From Sympetrum striolatum (taxonomy: Eukaryota; Arthropoda; Insecta; Odonata; Libellulidae), in NCBI GenBank assembly GCA_947579665.1, contig CANPUZ010000061.1, positions 1,364,001-1,428,000 on the forward strand: DNA of 64,000 nucleotides, written 5' to 3'. Position numbers and translations under genes: made by a program. Positions 38,501 through 53,029 of this stretch are shown piece after piece; positions within the stretch are counted from its first letter, which is position 1, and the number at the start of each line of letters is the position of its first letter. Under the pieces are notes generated by a model. It saw only the letters and a program-made list of their open reading frames with translations. It searched no databases and was not told where the DNA came from.

Positions 38501-41500
38501 AAACCAAACAATTGATGGAGAGGTGCTGCTGTTTTTTATTTTGTCCAGTGGTGGGATCCAAAGAAGATGAGTATGAATGCAATTCAATATTAATTCTACT
38601 CTAATGCCTGTATGTTAGATATAGATGCACCTTGGTTACAATAGCTGTATTGTTGGTCAGATAATGTTTTAATTAATCATCTTTGTATTTACTCTTCAGA
38701 AATGCTGTTGGGACTGCCCTCTAAAATGGAAAAACCAAACAATTGATGGATAGGTTCTGCTGTTTTTTATTTTGTCCAGTGGTGGGATCCAAAGAGGATG
38801 AGTATGAATGCAATTCAATATTAATTCTACTCTAATGCCTGTATGTTAGATATAGATGCACCTTGGTTACAATAGCTGTATTGTTGGTCAGATAATGTTT
38901 TAATTAATCATCTTTGTATTAACTCTTCAGAAATGCTGTTGGGACTGCCCTCTAAAATGGAAAAACCAAACAATTGATGGAGAGGTGCTGCTGTTTTTTA
39001 TTTTGTCCAGTGGTGGGATCCAAAGAAGATGAGTATGAATGCAATTCAATATTAATTCTACTCTAATGCCTGTATGTTAGATATAGATGCACCTTGGTTA
39101 CAATAGCTGTATTGTTGGTCAGATAATGTTTTAATTAATCATCTTTGTATTTACTCTTCAGAAATGCTGTTGGGACTGCCCTCTAAAATGGAAAAACCAA
39201 ACAATTGATGGATAGGTGCTGCTGTTTTTTATTTTGTCCAGTGGTGGGATCCAAAGAAGATGAGTATGAATGCAATTCAATATTAATTCTACTCTAATGC
39301 CTGTATGTTAGATATAGATGCACCTTGGTTACAATAGCTGTATTGTTGGTCAGATAATGTTTTAATTAATCATCTTTGTATTAACTCTTCAGAAATGCTG
39401 TTGGGACTGCCCTCTAAAATGGAAAAACCAAACAATTGATGGAGAGGTGCTGCTGTTTTTTATTTTGTCCAGTGGTGGGATCCAAAGAAGATGAGTATGA
39501 ATGCAATTCAATATTAATTCTACTCTAATGCCAGAATGTTAGATATAGATGCACCTTGGTTACAATAGCTGTATTGTTGGTCAGATAATGTTTTAATTAA
39601 TCATCTTTGTATTTACTCTTCAGAAATGCTGTTGGGACTGCCCTCTAAAATGGAAAAACCAAACAATTGATGGATAGGTGCTGCTGTTTTTTATTTTGTC
39701 CAGTGGTGGGATCCAAAGAAGATGAGTATGAATGCAATTCAATATTAATTCTACTCTAATGCCTGTATGTTAGATATAGATGCACCTTGGTTACAATAGC
39801 TGTATTGTTGGTCAGATAATGTTTTAATTAATCATCTTTGTATTAACTCTTCAGAAATGCTGTTGGGACTGCCCTCTAAAATGGAAAAACCAAACAATTG
39901 ATGGATAGGTTCTGCTGTTTTTTATTTTGTACAGTGGTGGGATTCAAAGAAGATGAGTATGAATGCAATTCAATATTAATTCTACTCTAATGCCAGAATG
40001 TTAGATATAGATGCACCTTGGTTACAATAGCTGTATTGTTGGTCAGATAATGTTTTAATTAATCATCTTTGTATTAACTCTTCAGAAATGCTGTTGGGAC
40101 TGCCCTCTAAAATGGAAAAACCAAACAATTGATGGATAGGTTCTGCTGTTTTTTATTTTGTCCAGTGGTGGGATCCAAAGAGGATGAGTATGAATGCAAT
40201 TCAATATTAATTCTACTCTAATGCCTGTATGTTAGATATAGATGCACCTTGGTTACAATAGCTGTATTGTTGGTCAGATAATGTTTTAATTAATCATCTT
40301 TGTATTTACTCTTCAGAAATGCTGTTGGGACTGCCCTCTAAAATGGAAAAACCAAACAATTGATGGATAGGTGCTGCTGTTTTTTATTTTGTACAGTGGT
40401 GGGATCCAAAGAAGATGAGTATGAATGCAATTCAATATTAATTCTACTCTAATGCCTGTATGTTAGATATAGATGCACCTTGGTTACAATAGCTGTATTG
40501 TTGGTCAGATAATGTTTTAATTAATCATCTTTGTATTAACTCTTCAGAAATGCTGTTGGGACTGCCCTCTAAAATGGAAAAACCAAACAATTGATGGATA
40601 GGTGCTGCTGTTTTTTATTTTGTCCAGTGGTGGGATCCAAAGAAGATGAGTATGAATGCAATTCAATATTAATTCTACTCTAATGCCAGAATGTTAGATA
40701 TAGATGCACCTTGGTTACAATAGCTGTATTGTTGGTCAGATAATGTTTTAATTAATCATCTTTGTATTAACTCTTCAGAAATGCTGTTGGGACTGCCCTC
40801 TAAAATGGAAAAACCAAACAATTGATGGATAGGTTCTGCTGTTTTTTATTTTGTCCAGTGGTGGGATCCAAAGAGGATGAGTATGAATGCAATTCAATAT
40901 TAATTCTACTCTAATGCCTGTATGTTAGATATAGATGCACCTTGGTTACAATAGCTGTATTGTTGGTCAGATAATGTTTTAATTAATCATCTTTGTATTT
41001 ACTCTTCAGAAATGCTGTTGGGACTGCCCTCTAAAATGGAAAAACCAAACAATTGATGGATAGGTGCTGCTGTTTTTTATTTTGTACAGTGGTGGGATCC
41101 AAAGAAGATGAGTATGAATGCAATTCAATATTAATTCTACTCTAATGCCTGTATGTTAGATATAGATGCACCTTGGTTACAATAGCTGTATTGTTGGTCA
41201 GATAATGTTTTAATTAATCATCTTTGTATTAACTCTTCAGAAATGCTGTTGGGACTGCCCTCTAAAATGGAAAAACCAAACAATTGATGGATAGGTGCTG
41301 CTGTTTTTTATTTTGTCCAGTGGTGGGATCCAAAGAAGATGAGTATGAATGCAATTCAATATTAATTCTACTCTAATGCCAGAATGTTAGATATAGATGC
41401 ACCTTGGTTACAATAGCTGTATTGTTGGTCAGATAATGTTTTAATTAATCATCTTTGTATTAACTCTTCAGAAATGCTGTTGGGACTGCCCTCTAAAATG

Positions 41501-44500
41501 GAAAAACCAAACAATTGATGGATAGGTTCTGCTGTTTTTTATTTTGTCCAGTGGTGGGATCCAAAGAGGATGAGTATGAATGCAATTCAATATTAATTCT
41601 ACTCTAATGCCTGTATGTTAGATATAGATGCACCTTGGTTACAATAGCTGTATTGTTGGTCAGATAATGTTTTAATTAATCATCTTTGTATTAACTCTTC
41701 AGAAATGCTGTTGGGACTGCCCTCTAAAATGGAAAAACCAAACAATTGATGGAGAGGTGCTGCTGTTTTTTATTTTGTCCAGTGGTGGGATCCAAAGAAG
41801 ATGAGTATGAATGCAATTCAATATTAATTCTACTCTAATGCCAGAATGTTAGATATAGATGCACCTTGGTTACAATAGCTGTATTGTTGGTCAGATAATG
41901 TTTTAATTAATCATCTTTGTATTTACTCTTCAGAAATGCTGTTGGGACTGCCCTCTAAAATGGAAAAACCAAACAATTGATGGATAGGTGCTGCTGTTTT
42001 TTATTTTGTACAGTGGTGGGATCCAAAGAAGATGAGTATGAATGCAATTCAATATTAATTCTACTCTAATGCCTGTATGTTAGATATAGATGCACCTTGG
42101 TTACAATAGCTGTATTGTTGGTCAGATAATGTTTTAATTAATCATCTTTGTATTTACTCTTCAGAAATGCTGTTGGGACTGCCCTCTAAAATGGAAAAAC
42201 CAAACAATTGATGGATAGGTGCTGCTGTTTTTTATTTTGTACAGTGGTGGGATCCAAAGAAGATGAGTATGAATGCAATTCAATATTAATTCTACTCTAA
42301 TGCCTGTATGTTAGATATAGATGCACCTTGGTTACAATAGCTGTATTGTTGGTCAGATAATGTTTTAATTAATCATCTTTGTATTAACTCTTCAGAAATG
42401 CTGTTGGGACTGCCCTCTAAAATGGAAAAACCAAACAATTGATGGATAGGTTCTGCTGTTTTTTATTTTGTCCAGTGGTGGGATCCAAAGAGGATGAGTA
42501 TGAATGCAATTCAATATTAATTCTACTCTAATGCCTGTATGTTAGATATAGATGCACCTTGGTTACAATAGCTGTATTGTTGGTCAGATAATGTTTTAAT
42601 TAATCATCTTTGTATTAACTCTTCAGAAATGCTGTTGGGACTGCCCTCTAAAATGGAAAAACCAAACAATTGATGGAGAGGTGCTGCTGTTTTTTATTTT
42701 GTCCAGTGGTGGGATCCAAAGAAGATGAGTATGAATGCAATTCAATATTAATTCTACTCTAATGCCTGTATGTTAGATATAGATGCACCTTGGTTACAAT
42801 AGCTGTATTGTTGGTCAGATAATGTTTTAATTAATCATCTTTGTATTAACTCTTCAGAAATGCTGTTGGGACTGCCCTCTAAAATGGAAAAACCAAACAA
42901 TTGATGGAGAGGTGCTGCTGTTTTTTATTTTGTCCAGTGGTGGGATCCAAAGAAGATGAGTATGAATGCAATTCAATATTAATTCTACTCTAATGCCTGT
43001 ATGTTAGATATAGATGCACCTTGGTTACAATAGCTGTATTGTTGGTCAGATAATGTTTTAATTAATCATCTTTGTATTAACTCTTCAGAAATGCTGTTGG
43101 GACTGCCCTCTAAAATGGAAAAACCAAACAATTGATGGAGAGGTGCTGCTGTTTTTTATTTTGTCCAGTGGTGGGATCCAAAGAGGATGAGTATGAATGC
43201 AATTCAATATTAATTCTACTCTAATGCCTGTATGTTAGATATAGATGCACCTTGGTTACAATAGCTGTATTGTTGGTCAGATAATGTTTTAATTAATCAT
43301 CTTTGTATTAACTCTTCAGAAATGCTGTTGGGACTGCCCTCTAAAATGGAAAAACCAAACAATTGATGGAGAGGTGCTGCTGTTTTTTATTTTGTCCAGT
43401 GGTGGGATCCAAAGAAGATGAGTATGAATGCAATTCAATATTAATTCTACTCTAATGCCTGTATGTTAGATATAGATGCACCTTGGTTACAATAGCTGTA
43501 TTGTTGGTCAGATAATGTTTTAATTAATCATCTTTGTATTTACTCTTCAGAAATGCTGTTGGGACTGCCCTCTAAAATGGAAAAACCAAACAATTGATGG
43601 ATAGGTTCTGCTGTTTTTTATTTTGTCCAGTGGTGGGATCCAAAGAGGATGAGTATGAATGCAATTCAATATTAATTCTACTCTAATGCCTGTATGTTAG
43701 ATATAGATGCACCTTGGTTACAATAGCTGTATTGTTGGTCAGATAATGTTTTAATTAATCATCTTTGTATTAACTCTTCAGAAATGCTGTTGGGACTGCC
43801 CTCTAAAATGGAAAAACCAAACAATTGATGGAGAGGTGCTGCTGTTTTTTATTTTGTCCAGTGGTGGGATCCAAAGAAGATGAGTATGAATGCAATTCAA
43901 TATTAATTCTACTCTAATGCCTGTATGTTAGATATAGATGCACCTTGGTTACAATAGCTGTATTGTTGGTCAGATAATGTTTTAATTAATCATCTTTGTA
44001 TTAACTCTTCAGAAATGCTGTTGGGACTGCCCTCTAAAATGGAAAAACCAAACAATTGATGGAGAGGTGCTGCTGTTTTTTATTTTGTCCAGTGGTGGGA
44101 TCCAAAGAAGATGAGTATGAATGCAATTCAATATTAATTCTACTCTAATGCCTGTATGTTAGATATAGATGCACCTTGGTTACAATAGCTGTATTGTTGG
44201 TCAGATAATGTTTTAATTAATCATCTTTGTATTAACTCTTCAGAAATGCTGTTGGGACTGCCCTCTAAAATGGAAAAACCAAACAATTGATGGAGAGGTG
44301 CTGCTGTTTTTTATTTTGTCCAGTGGTGGGATCCAAAGAAGATGAGTATGAATGCAATTCAATATTAATTCTACTCTAATGCCTGTATGTTAGATATAGA
44401 TGCACCTTGGTTACAATAGCTGTATTGTTGGTCAGATAATGTTTTAATTAATCATCTTTGTATTTACTCTTCAGAAATGCTGTTGGGACTGCCCTCTAAA

Positions 44501-45230
44501 ATGGAAAAACCAAACAATTGATGGAGAGGTGCTGCTGTTTTTTATTTTGTCCAGTGGTGGGATCCAAAGAAGATGAGTATGAATGCAATTCAATATTAAT
44601 TCTACTCTAATGCCTGTATGTTAGATATAGATGCACCTTGGTTACAATAGCTGTATTGTTGGTCAGATAATGTTTTAATTAATCATCTTTGTATTTACTC
44701 TTCAGAAATGCTGTTGGGACTGCCCTCTAAAATGGAAAAACCAAACAATTGATGGAGAGGTGCTGCTGTTTTTTATTTTGTCCAGTGGTGGGATCCAAAG
44801 AAGATGAGTATGAATGCAATTCAATATTAATTCTACTCTAATGCCTGTATGTTAGATATAGATGCACCTTGGTTACAATAGCTGTATTGTTGGTCAGATA
44901 ATGTTTTAATTAATCATCTTTGTATTTACTCTTCAGAAATGCTGTTGGGACTGCCCTCTAAAATGGAAAAACCAAACAATTGATGGATAGGTGCTGCTGT
45001 TTTTTATTTTGTACAGTGGTGGGATCCAAAGAAGATGAGTATGAATGCAATTCAATATTAATTCTACTCTAATGCCTGTATGTTAGATATAGATGCACCT
45101 TGGTTACAATAGCTGTATTGTTGGTCAGATAATGTTTTAATTAATCATCTTTGTATTTACTCTTCAGAAATGCTGTTGGGACTGCCCTCTAAAATGGAAA
45201 AACCAAACAATTGATGGAGAGGTGCTGCTG
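32545..45230 (+). repeat. satellite domain with GGGATCCAAAGAAG monomers
   Basis: From about 32.55 kb, GGGATTCAAAGTGG is replaced in almost every monomer by GGGATCCAAAGAAG or GGGATCCAAAGAGG. This creates a BamHI site (GGATCC) once per 231 bp. CCTGTATG largely replaces CCAGAATG from about 34.4 kb on. The left boundary is abrupt, within one monomer. Exceptions occur near 34.4, 35.78, 36.47 and 39.94 kb, where TTCAAAG reappears. Confidence 0.85.
40140..41640 (+). repeat. trimeric higher-order repeat (693 bp)
   Basis: The marker AAGAGG occurs at 40178, 40871 and 41564, exactly 693 bp (three monomers) apart. The two intervening monomers also recur in order: a GTACAG/CCTGTATG type, then a GTCCAG/CCAGAATG type. 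This gives two full trimer periods. Confidence 0.8.
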
Positions 45231-45529
45231 TTTTTTATTTTGTCCAGTGGTGGGATTCAAAGTGGATGAGTATGAATGCAATTCAATATTAATTCTACTC
45301 TAATGCCTGTATGTTAGATATAGATGCACCTTGGTTACAATAGCTGTATTGTTGGTCAGATAATGTTTTAATTAATCATCTTTGTATTTACTCTTCAGAA
45401 ATGCTGTTGGGACTGCCCTCTAAAATGGAAAAACCAAACAATTGATGGAGAGGTGCTGCTGTTTTTTATTTTGTCCAGTGGTGGGATTCAAAGTGGATGA
45501 GTATGAATGCAATTCAATATTAATTCTAC

Positions 45530-47860
45530 TCTAATGCCAGTATCATAGATATAGATGCACCTTGGTTACAATAGCTGTATTGTTGGTCAGATAATGTTTT
45601 AATTAATCATCTTTGTATTTACTCTTCAGAAATGCTGTTGGGACTGCCCTCTAAAATGGAAAAACCAAACAATTGATGGAGAGGTGCTGCTGTTTTTTAT
45701 TTTGTCCAGTGGTGGGATCCAAAGAAGATGAGTATGAATGCAATTCAATATTAATTCTACTCTAATGCCTGTATGTTAGATATAGATGCACCTTGGTTAC
45801 AATAGCTGTATTGTTGGTCAGATAATGTTTTAATTAATCATCTTTGTATTTACTCTTCAGAAATGCTGTTGGGACTGCCCTCTAAAATGGAAAAACCAAA
45901 CAATTGATGGATAGGTGCTGCTGTTTTTTATTTTGTACAGTGGTGGGATCCAAAGAAGATGAGTATGAATGCAATTCAATATTAATTCTACTCTAATGCC
46001 TGTATGTTAGATATAGATGCACCTTGGTTACAATAGCTGTATTGTTGGTCAGATAATGTTTTAATTAATCATCTTTGTATTTACTCTTCAGAAATGCTGT
46101 TGGGACTGCCCTCTAAAATGGAAAAACCAAACAATTGATGGATAGGTGCTGCTGTTTTTTATTTTGTACAGTGGTGGGATCCAAAGAAGATGAGTATGAA
46201 TGCAATTCAATATTAATTCTACTCTAATGCCAGTATTTTAGATATAGGTGCACCATGGTTACAATAGCTGTATTGTTGGTCAGATAATGTTTTAATTAAT
46301 CATCTTTGTATTTACTCTTCAGAAATGCTGTTGGGACTGCCCTCTAAAATGGAAAAACCAAACAATTGATGGAGAGGTGCTGCTGTTTTTTATTTTGTCC
46401 AGTGGTGGGATTCAAAGTGGATGAGTATGAATGCAATTCAATATTAATTCTACTCTAATGCCAGTATCATAGATATAGATGCACCTTGGTTACAATAGCT
46501 GTATTGTTGGTCAGATAATGTTTTAATTAATCATCTTTGTATTTACTCTTCAGAAATGCTGTTGGGACTGCCCTCTAAAATGGAAAAACCAAACAATTGA
46601 TGGATAGGTGCTGCTGTTTTTTATTTTGTCCAGTGGTGGGATTCAAAGTGGATGAGTATGAATGCAATTCAATATTAATTCTACTCTAATGCCAGTATTT
46701 TAGATATAGGTGCACCATGGTTACAATAGCTGTATTGTTGGTCAGATAATGTTTTAATTAATCATCTTTGTATTTACTCTTCAGAAATGCTGTTGGGACT
46801 GCCCTCTAAAATGGAAAAACCAAACAATTGATGGAGAGGTGCTGCTGTTTTTTATTTTGTCCAGTGGTGGGATTCAAAGTGGATGAGTATGAATGCAATT
46901 CAATATTAATTCTACTCTAATGCCAGTATCATAGATATAGATGCACCTTGGTTACAATAGCTGTATTGTTGGTCAGATAATGTTTTAATTAATCATCTTT
47001 GTATTTACTCTTCAGAAATGCTGTTGGGACTGCCCTCTAAAATGGAAAAACCAAACAATTGATGGATAGGTGCTGCTGTTTTTTATTTTGTACAGTGGTG
47101 GGATCCAAAGAAGATGAGTATGAATGCAATTCAATATTAATTCTACTCTAATGCCTGTATGTTAGATATAGATGCACCTTGGTTACAATAGCTGTATTGT
47201 TGGTCAGATAATGTTTTAATTAATCATCTTTGTATTTACTCTTCAGAAATGCTGTTGGGACTGCCCTCTAAAATGGAAAAACCAAACAATTGATGGATAG
47301 GTGCTGCTGTTTTTTATTTTGTACAGTGGTGGGATCCAAAGAAGATGAGTATGAATGCAATTCAATATTAATTCTACTCTAATGCCAGTATTTTAGATAT
47401 AGGTGCACCATGGTTACAATAGCTGTATTGTTGGTCAGATAATGTTTTAATTAATCATCTTTGTATTTACTCTTCAGAAATGCTGTTGGGACTGCCCTCT
47501 AAAATGGAAAAACCAAACAATTGATGGAGAGGTGCTGCTGTTTTTTATTTTGTCCAGTGGTGGGATTCAAAGTGGATGAGTATGAATGCAATTCAATATT
47601 AATTCTACTCTAATGCCAGTATCATAGATATAGATGCACCTTGGTTACAATAGCTGTATTGTTGGTCAGATAATGTTTTAATTAATCATCTTTGTATTTA
47701 CTCTTCAGAAATGCTGTTGGGACTGCCCTCTAAAATGGAAAAACCAAACAATTGATGGAGAGGTGCTGTACTGATTTATTTTGTCCAGTGGTGGGATTCA
47801 AAGTGGATGAGTATGAATGCAATTCAATATTAATTCTACTCTAATGCCAGTATTTTAGAT
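45530..47860 (+). repeat. mosaic block with CAGTATCATAG and CAGTATTTTAG monomers
   Basis: CATAG-type monomers recur near 45.54, 46.46, 46.93 and 47.62 kb, and TTTTAG/GGTGCACCATGG-type monomers near 46.23, 46.69 and 47.39 kb. Spacings are two, three or four monomers, so the same higher-order unit has gained or lost whole monomers between copies. Confidence 0.7.
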
Positions 47861-48399
47861 ATAGATGCACCTTGGTTACAATAGCTGTATTGTTGGTCAG
47901 ATAATGTTTTAATTAATCATCTTTGTATTTACTCTTCAGAAATGCTGTTGGGACTGCCCTCTAAAATGGAAAAACCAAACAATTGATGGAGAGGTGCTGC
48001 TGTTTTTTATTTTGTCCAGTGGTGGGATCCAAAGTGGATGAGTATGAATGCAATTCAATATTAATTCTACTCTAATGCCAGTATTTTAGATATAGATGCA
48101 CCTTGGTTACAATAGCTGTATTGTTGGTCAGATAATGTTTTAATTAATCATCTTTGTATTTACTCTTCAGAAATGCTGTTGGGACTGCCCTCTAAAATGG
48201 AAAAACCAAACAATTGATGGAGAGGTGCTGTACTGATTTATTTTGTCCAGTGGTGGGATTCAAAGTGGATGAGTATGAATGCAATTCAATATTAATTCTA
48301 CTCTAATGCCAGTATTTTAGATATAGATGCACCTTAGTTACAATAGCTGTATTGTTGGTCAGATAATGTTTTAATTAATCATCTTTGTATTTACTCTTC

Positions 48400-51300
48400 A
48401 GAAATGCTGTTTGGACTGCCCTCTAAAATGGAAAAACCAAACAATTGATGGAGAGGTGCTGCTGTTTTTTATTTTGTCCAGTGATGGGATCCAAAGAAGA
48501 TGAGTATGAATGCAATTCAATATTAATTCTACTCTAATGCCAGTATATTAGATATAGATGCACCTTAGTTACAATAGCTGTATAGTTGGTCAGATAATGT
48601 TTTAATTAATCATCTTTGTATTTACTCTTCAGAAATGCTATTGGAACTGCCCTCTAAAATGGAAAAACCAAACAATTGATGGAGAGGTGCTGCTGTTTTT
48701 TATTTTGTCCAGTGGTGGGATTCAAAGTGGATGAGTATGAATGCAATTCAATATTAATTCTACTCTAATGCCAGTATATTAGATATAGATGCACCTTAGT
48801 TACAATAGCTGTATAGTTGGTCAGATAATGTTTTAATTAATCATCTTTGTATTTACTCTTCAGAAATGCTGTTGGGACTGCCCTCTAAAATGGAAAAACC
48901 AAACAATTGATGGAGAGGTGCTGCTGTTTTTTATTTTGTCCAGTGATGGGATCCAAAGAAGATGAGTATGAATGCAATTCAATATTAATTCTACTCTAAT
49001 GCCAGTATATTAGATATAGATGTACCTTAGTTACAATAGCTGTATTGTTGGTCAGATAATGTTTTAATTAATCATCTTTGTATTTACTCTTCAGAAATGC
49101 TGTTTGGACTGCCCTCTAAAATGGAAAAACCAAACAATTGATGGAGAGGTGCTGCTGTTTTTTATTTTGTCCAGTGGTGGGATCAAAAGAAGATGAGTAT
49201 GAATGCAATTCAATATTAATTCTACTCTAATGCCAGTATCATAGATATAGATGCACCTTGGTTACAACAGCTGTATTGTTGGTCAGATAATGTTTTAATT
49301 AATCATCTTTGTATTTACTCTTCAGAAATGCTGTTGGGACTGCCCTCTAAAATGGAAAAACCAAACAATTGATGGAGAGGTGCTGCTGTTTTTTATTTTG
49401 TCCAGTGGTGGGATTCAAAGTGGATGAGTATGAATGCAATTCAATATTAATTCTACTCTAATGCCAGTATATTAGATATAGATGTACCTTAGTTACAATA
49501 GCTGTATTGTTGGTCAGATAATGTTTTAATTAATCATCTTTGTATTTACTCTTCAGAAATGCTGTTTGGACTGCCCTCTAAAATGGAAAAACCAAACAAT
49601 TGATGGAGAGGTTTTGCTGTTTTTTATTTTGTCCAGTGATGGGATCCAAAGAAGATGAGTATGAATGCAATTCAATATTAATTCTACTCTAATGCCAGTA
49701 TATTAGATATAGATGTACCTTAGTTACAATAGCTGTATTGTTGGTCAGATAATGTTTTAATTAATCATCTTTGTATTTACTCTTCAGAAATGCTGTTTGG
49801 ACTGCCCTCTAAAATGGAAAAACCAAACAATTGATGGAGAGGTGCTGCTGTTTTTTATTTTGTCCAGTGGTGGGATCCAAAGAAGATGAGTATGAATGCA
49901 ATTCAATATTAATTCTACTCTAATGCCAGTATGTTAGATATAGATGCACCTTAGTTACAATAGCTGTATTGTTGGTCAGATAATGTTTTAATTAATCATC
50001 TTTGTATTTACTCTTCAGAAATGCTGTTGGGACTGCCCTCTAAAATGGAAAAACCAAACAATTGATGGAGAGGTGCTGCTGTTTTTTATTTTGTCCAGTG
50101 ATGGGATCCAAAGAAGATGAGTATGAATGCAATTCAATATTAATTCTACTCTAATGCCAGTATGTTAGATATAGATGCACCTTAGTTACAATAGCTGTAT
50201 TGTTGGTCAGATAATGTTTTAATTAATCATCTTTGTATTTACTCTTCAGAAATGCTGTTTGGACTGCCCTCTAAAATGGAAAAACCAAACAATTGATGGA
50301 GAGGTGCTGCTGTTTTTTATTTTGTCCAGTGATGGGATCCAAAGAAGATGAGTATGAATGCAATTCAATATTAATTCTACTCTAATGCCAGTATGTTAGA
50401 TATAGATGCACCTTAGTTACAATAGCTGTATTGTTGGTCAGATAATGTTTTAATTAATCATCTTTGTATTTACTCTTCAGAAATGCTGTTTGGACTGCCC
50501 TCTAAAATGGAAAAACCAAACAATTGATGGAGAGGTTCTGCTGTTTTTTATTTTGTCCAGTGATGGGATCCAAAGAAGATGAGTATGAATGCAATTCAAT
50601 ATTAATTCTACTCTAATGCCAGTATGTTAGATATAGATGCACCTTAGTTACAATAGCTGTATTGTTGGTCAGATAATGTTTTAATTAATCATCTTTGTAT
50701 TTACTCTTCAGAAATGCTGTTTGGACTGCCCTCTAAAATGGAAAAACCAAACAATTGATGGAGAGGTTCTGCTGTTTTTTATTTTGTCCAGTGGTGGGAT
50801 TCAAAGTGGATGAGTATGAATGCAATTCAATATTAATTCTACTCTAATGCCAGTATATTAGATATAGATGCACCTTAGTTACAATAGCTGTATAGTTGGT
50901 CAGATAATGTTTTAATTAATCATCTTTGTATTTACTCTTCAGAAATGCTGTTTGGACTGCCCTCTAAAATGGAAAAACCAAACAATTGATGGAGAGGTGC
51001 TGCTGTTTTTTATTTTGTCCAGTGATGGGATCCAAAGAAGATGAGTATGAATGCAATTCAATATTAATTCTACTCTAATGCCAGTATGTTAGATATAGAT
51101 GCACCTTAGTTACAATAGCTGTATTGTTGGTCAGATAATGTTTTAATTAATCATCTTTGTATTTACTCTTCAGAAATGCTGTTTGGACTGCCCTCTAAAA
51201 TGGAAAAACCAAACAATTGATGGAGAGGTTCTGCTGTTTTTTATTTTGTCCAGTGGTGGGATTCAAAGTGGATGAGTATGAATGCAATTCAATATTAATT

Positions 51301-53000
51301 CTACTCTAATGCCAGTATATTAGATATAGATGCACCTTAGTTACAATAGCTGTATAGTTGGTCAGATAATGTTTTAATTAATCATCTTTGTATTTACTCT
51401 TCAGAAATGCTGTTTGGACTGCCCTCTAAAATGGAAAAACCAAACAATTGATGGAGAGGTGCTGCTGTTTTTTATTTTGTCCAGTGGTGGGATCAAAAGA
51501 AGATGAGTATGAATGCAATTCAATATTAATTCTACTCTAATGCCAGTATCATAGATATAGATGCACCTTGGTTACAACAGCTGTATTGTTGGTCAGATAA
51601 TGTTTTAATTAATCATCTTTGTATTTACTCTTCAGAAATGCTGTTGGGACTGCCCTCTAAAATGGAAAAACCAAACAATTGATGGAGAGGTGCTGCTGTT
51701 TTTTATTTTGTCCAGTGATGGGATCCAAAGAAGATGAGTATGAATGCAATTCAATATTAATTCTACTCTAATGCCAGTATGTTAGATATAGATGCACCTT
51801 AGTTACAATAGCTGTATTGTTGGTCAGATAATGTTTTAATTAATCATCTTTGTATTTACTCTTCAGAAATGCTGTTTGGACTGCCCTCTAAAATGGAAAA
51901 ACCAAACAATTGATGGAGAGGTTCTGCTGTTTTTTATTTTGTCCAGTGGTGGGATTCAAAGTGGATGAGTATGAATGCAATTCAATATTAATTCTACTCT
52001 AATGCCAGTATATTAGATATAGATGTACCTTAGTTACAATAGCTGTATTGTTGGTCAGATAATGTTTTAATTAATCATCTTTGTATTTACTCTTCAGAAA
52101 TGCTATTGGGACTGCTCTCTAACATGGAAAAACCAAACAATTGATGGAGAGGTGCTGCTGTTTTTTATTTTGTCCAGTGGTGGGATCAAAAGAAGATGAG
52201 TATGAATGCAATTCAATATTAATTCTACTCTAATGCCAGTATCATAGATATAGATGCACCTTGGTTACAACAGCTGTATTGTTGGTCAGATAATGTTTTA
52301 ATTAATCATCTTTGTATTTACTCTTCAGAAATGCTGTTGGGACTGCCCTCTAAAATGGAAAAACCAAACAATTGATGGAGAGGTGCTGCTGTTTTTTATT
52401 TTGTCCAGTGATGGGATCCAAAGAAGATGAGTATGAATGCAATTCAATATTAATTCTACTCTAATGCCAGTATATTAGATATAGATGTACCTTAGTTACA
52501 ATAGCTGTATTGTTGGTCAGATAATGTTTTAATTAATCATCTTTGTATTTACTCTTCAGAAATGCTGTTTGGACTGCCCTCTAAAATGGAAAAACCAAAC
52601 AATTGATGGAGAGGTTCTGCTGTTTTTTATTTTGTCCAGTGGTGGGATTCAAAGTGGATGAGTATGAATGCAATTCAATATTAATTCTACTCTAATGCCA
52701 GTATATTAGATATAGATGTACCTTAGTTACAATAGCTGTATTGTTGGTCAGATAATGTTTTAATTAATCATCTTTGTATTTACTCTTCAGAAATGCTGTT
52801 TGGACTGCCCTCTAAAATGGAAAAACCAAACAATTGATGGAGAGGTGCTGCTGTTTTTTATTTTGTCCAGTGGTGGGATCAAAAGAAGATGAGTATGAAT
52901 GCAATTCAATATTAATTCTACTCTAATGCCAGTATCATAGATATAGATGCACCTTAGTTACAATAGCTGTATAGTTGGTCAGATAATGTTTTAATTAATC
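48400..53000 (+). repeat. satellite domain with CTGTTTGGAC / GTGATGGGATCC monomers
   Basis: Monomers here carry CTGTTTGGACTGCC, GTGATGGGATCC, CCAGTATATTAG and CACCTTAGTTAC in many combinations. A rare monomer with GGGATCAAAAGAAG, CAGTATCATAG and (in three of four copies) TTACAACAGCTG recurs with its GATC at 49181, 51491, 52184 and 52877. The spacings are 2310, 693 and 693 bp (10, 3 and 3 monomers). The variability between neighbours is higher than in the adjoining domains. Confidence 0.8.
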
Positions 53001-53029
53001 ATCTTTGTATTTACTCTTCAGAAATGCTG

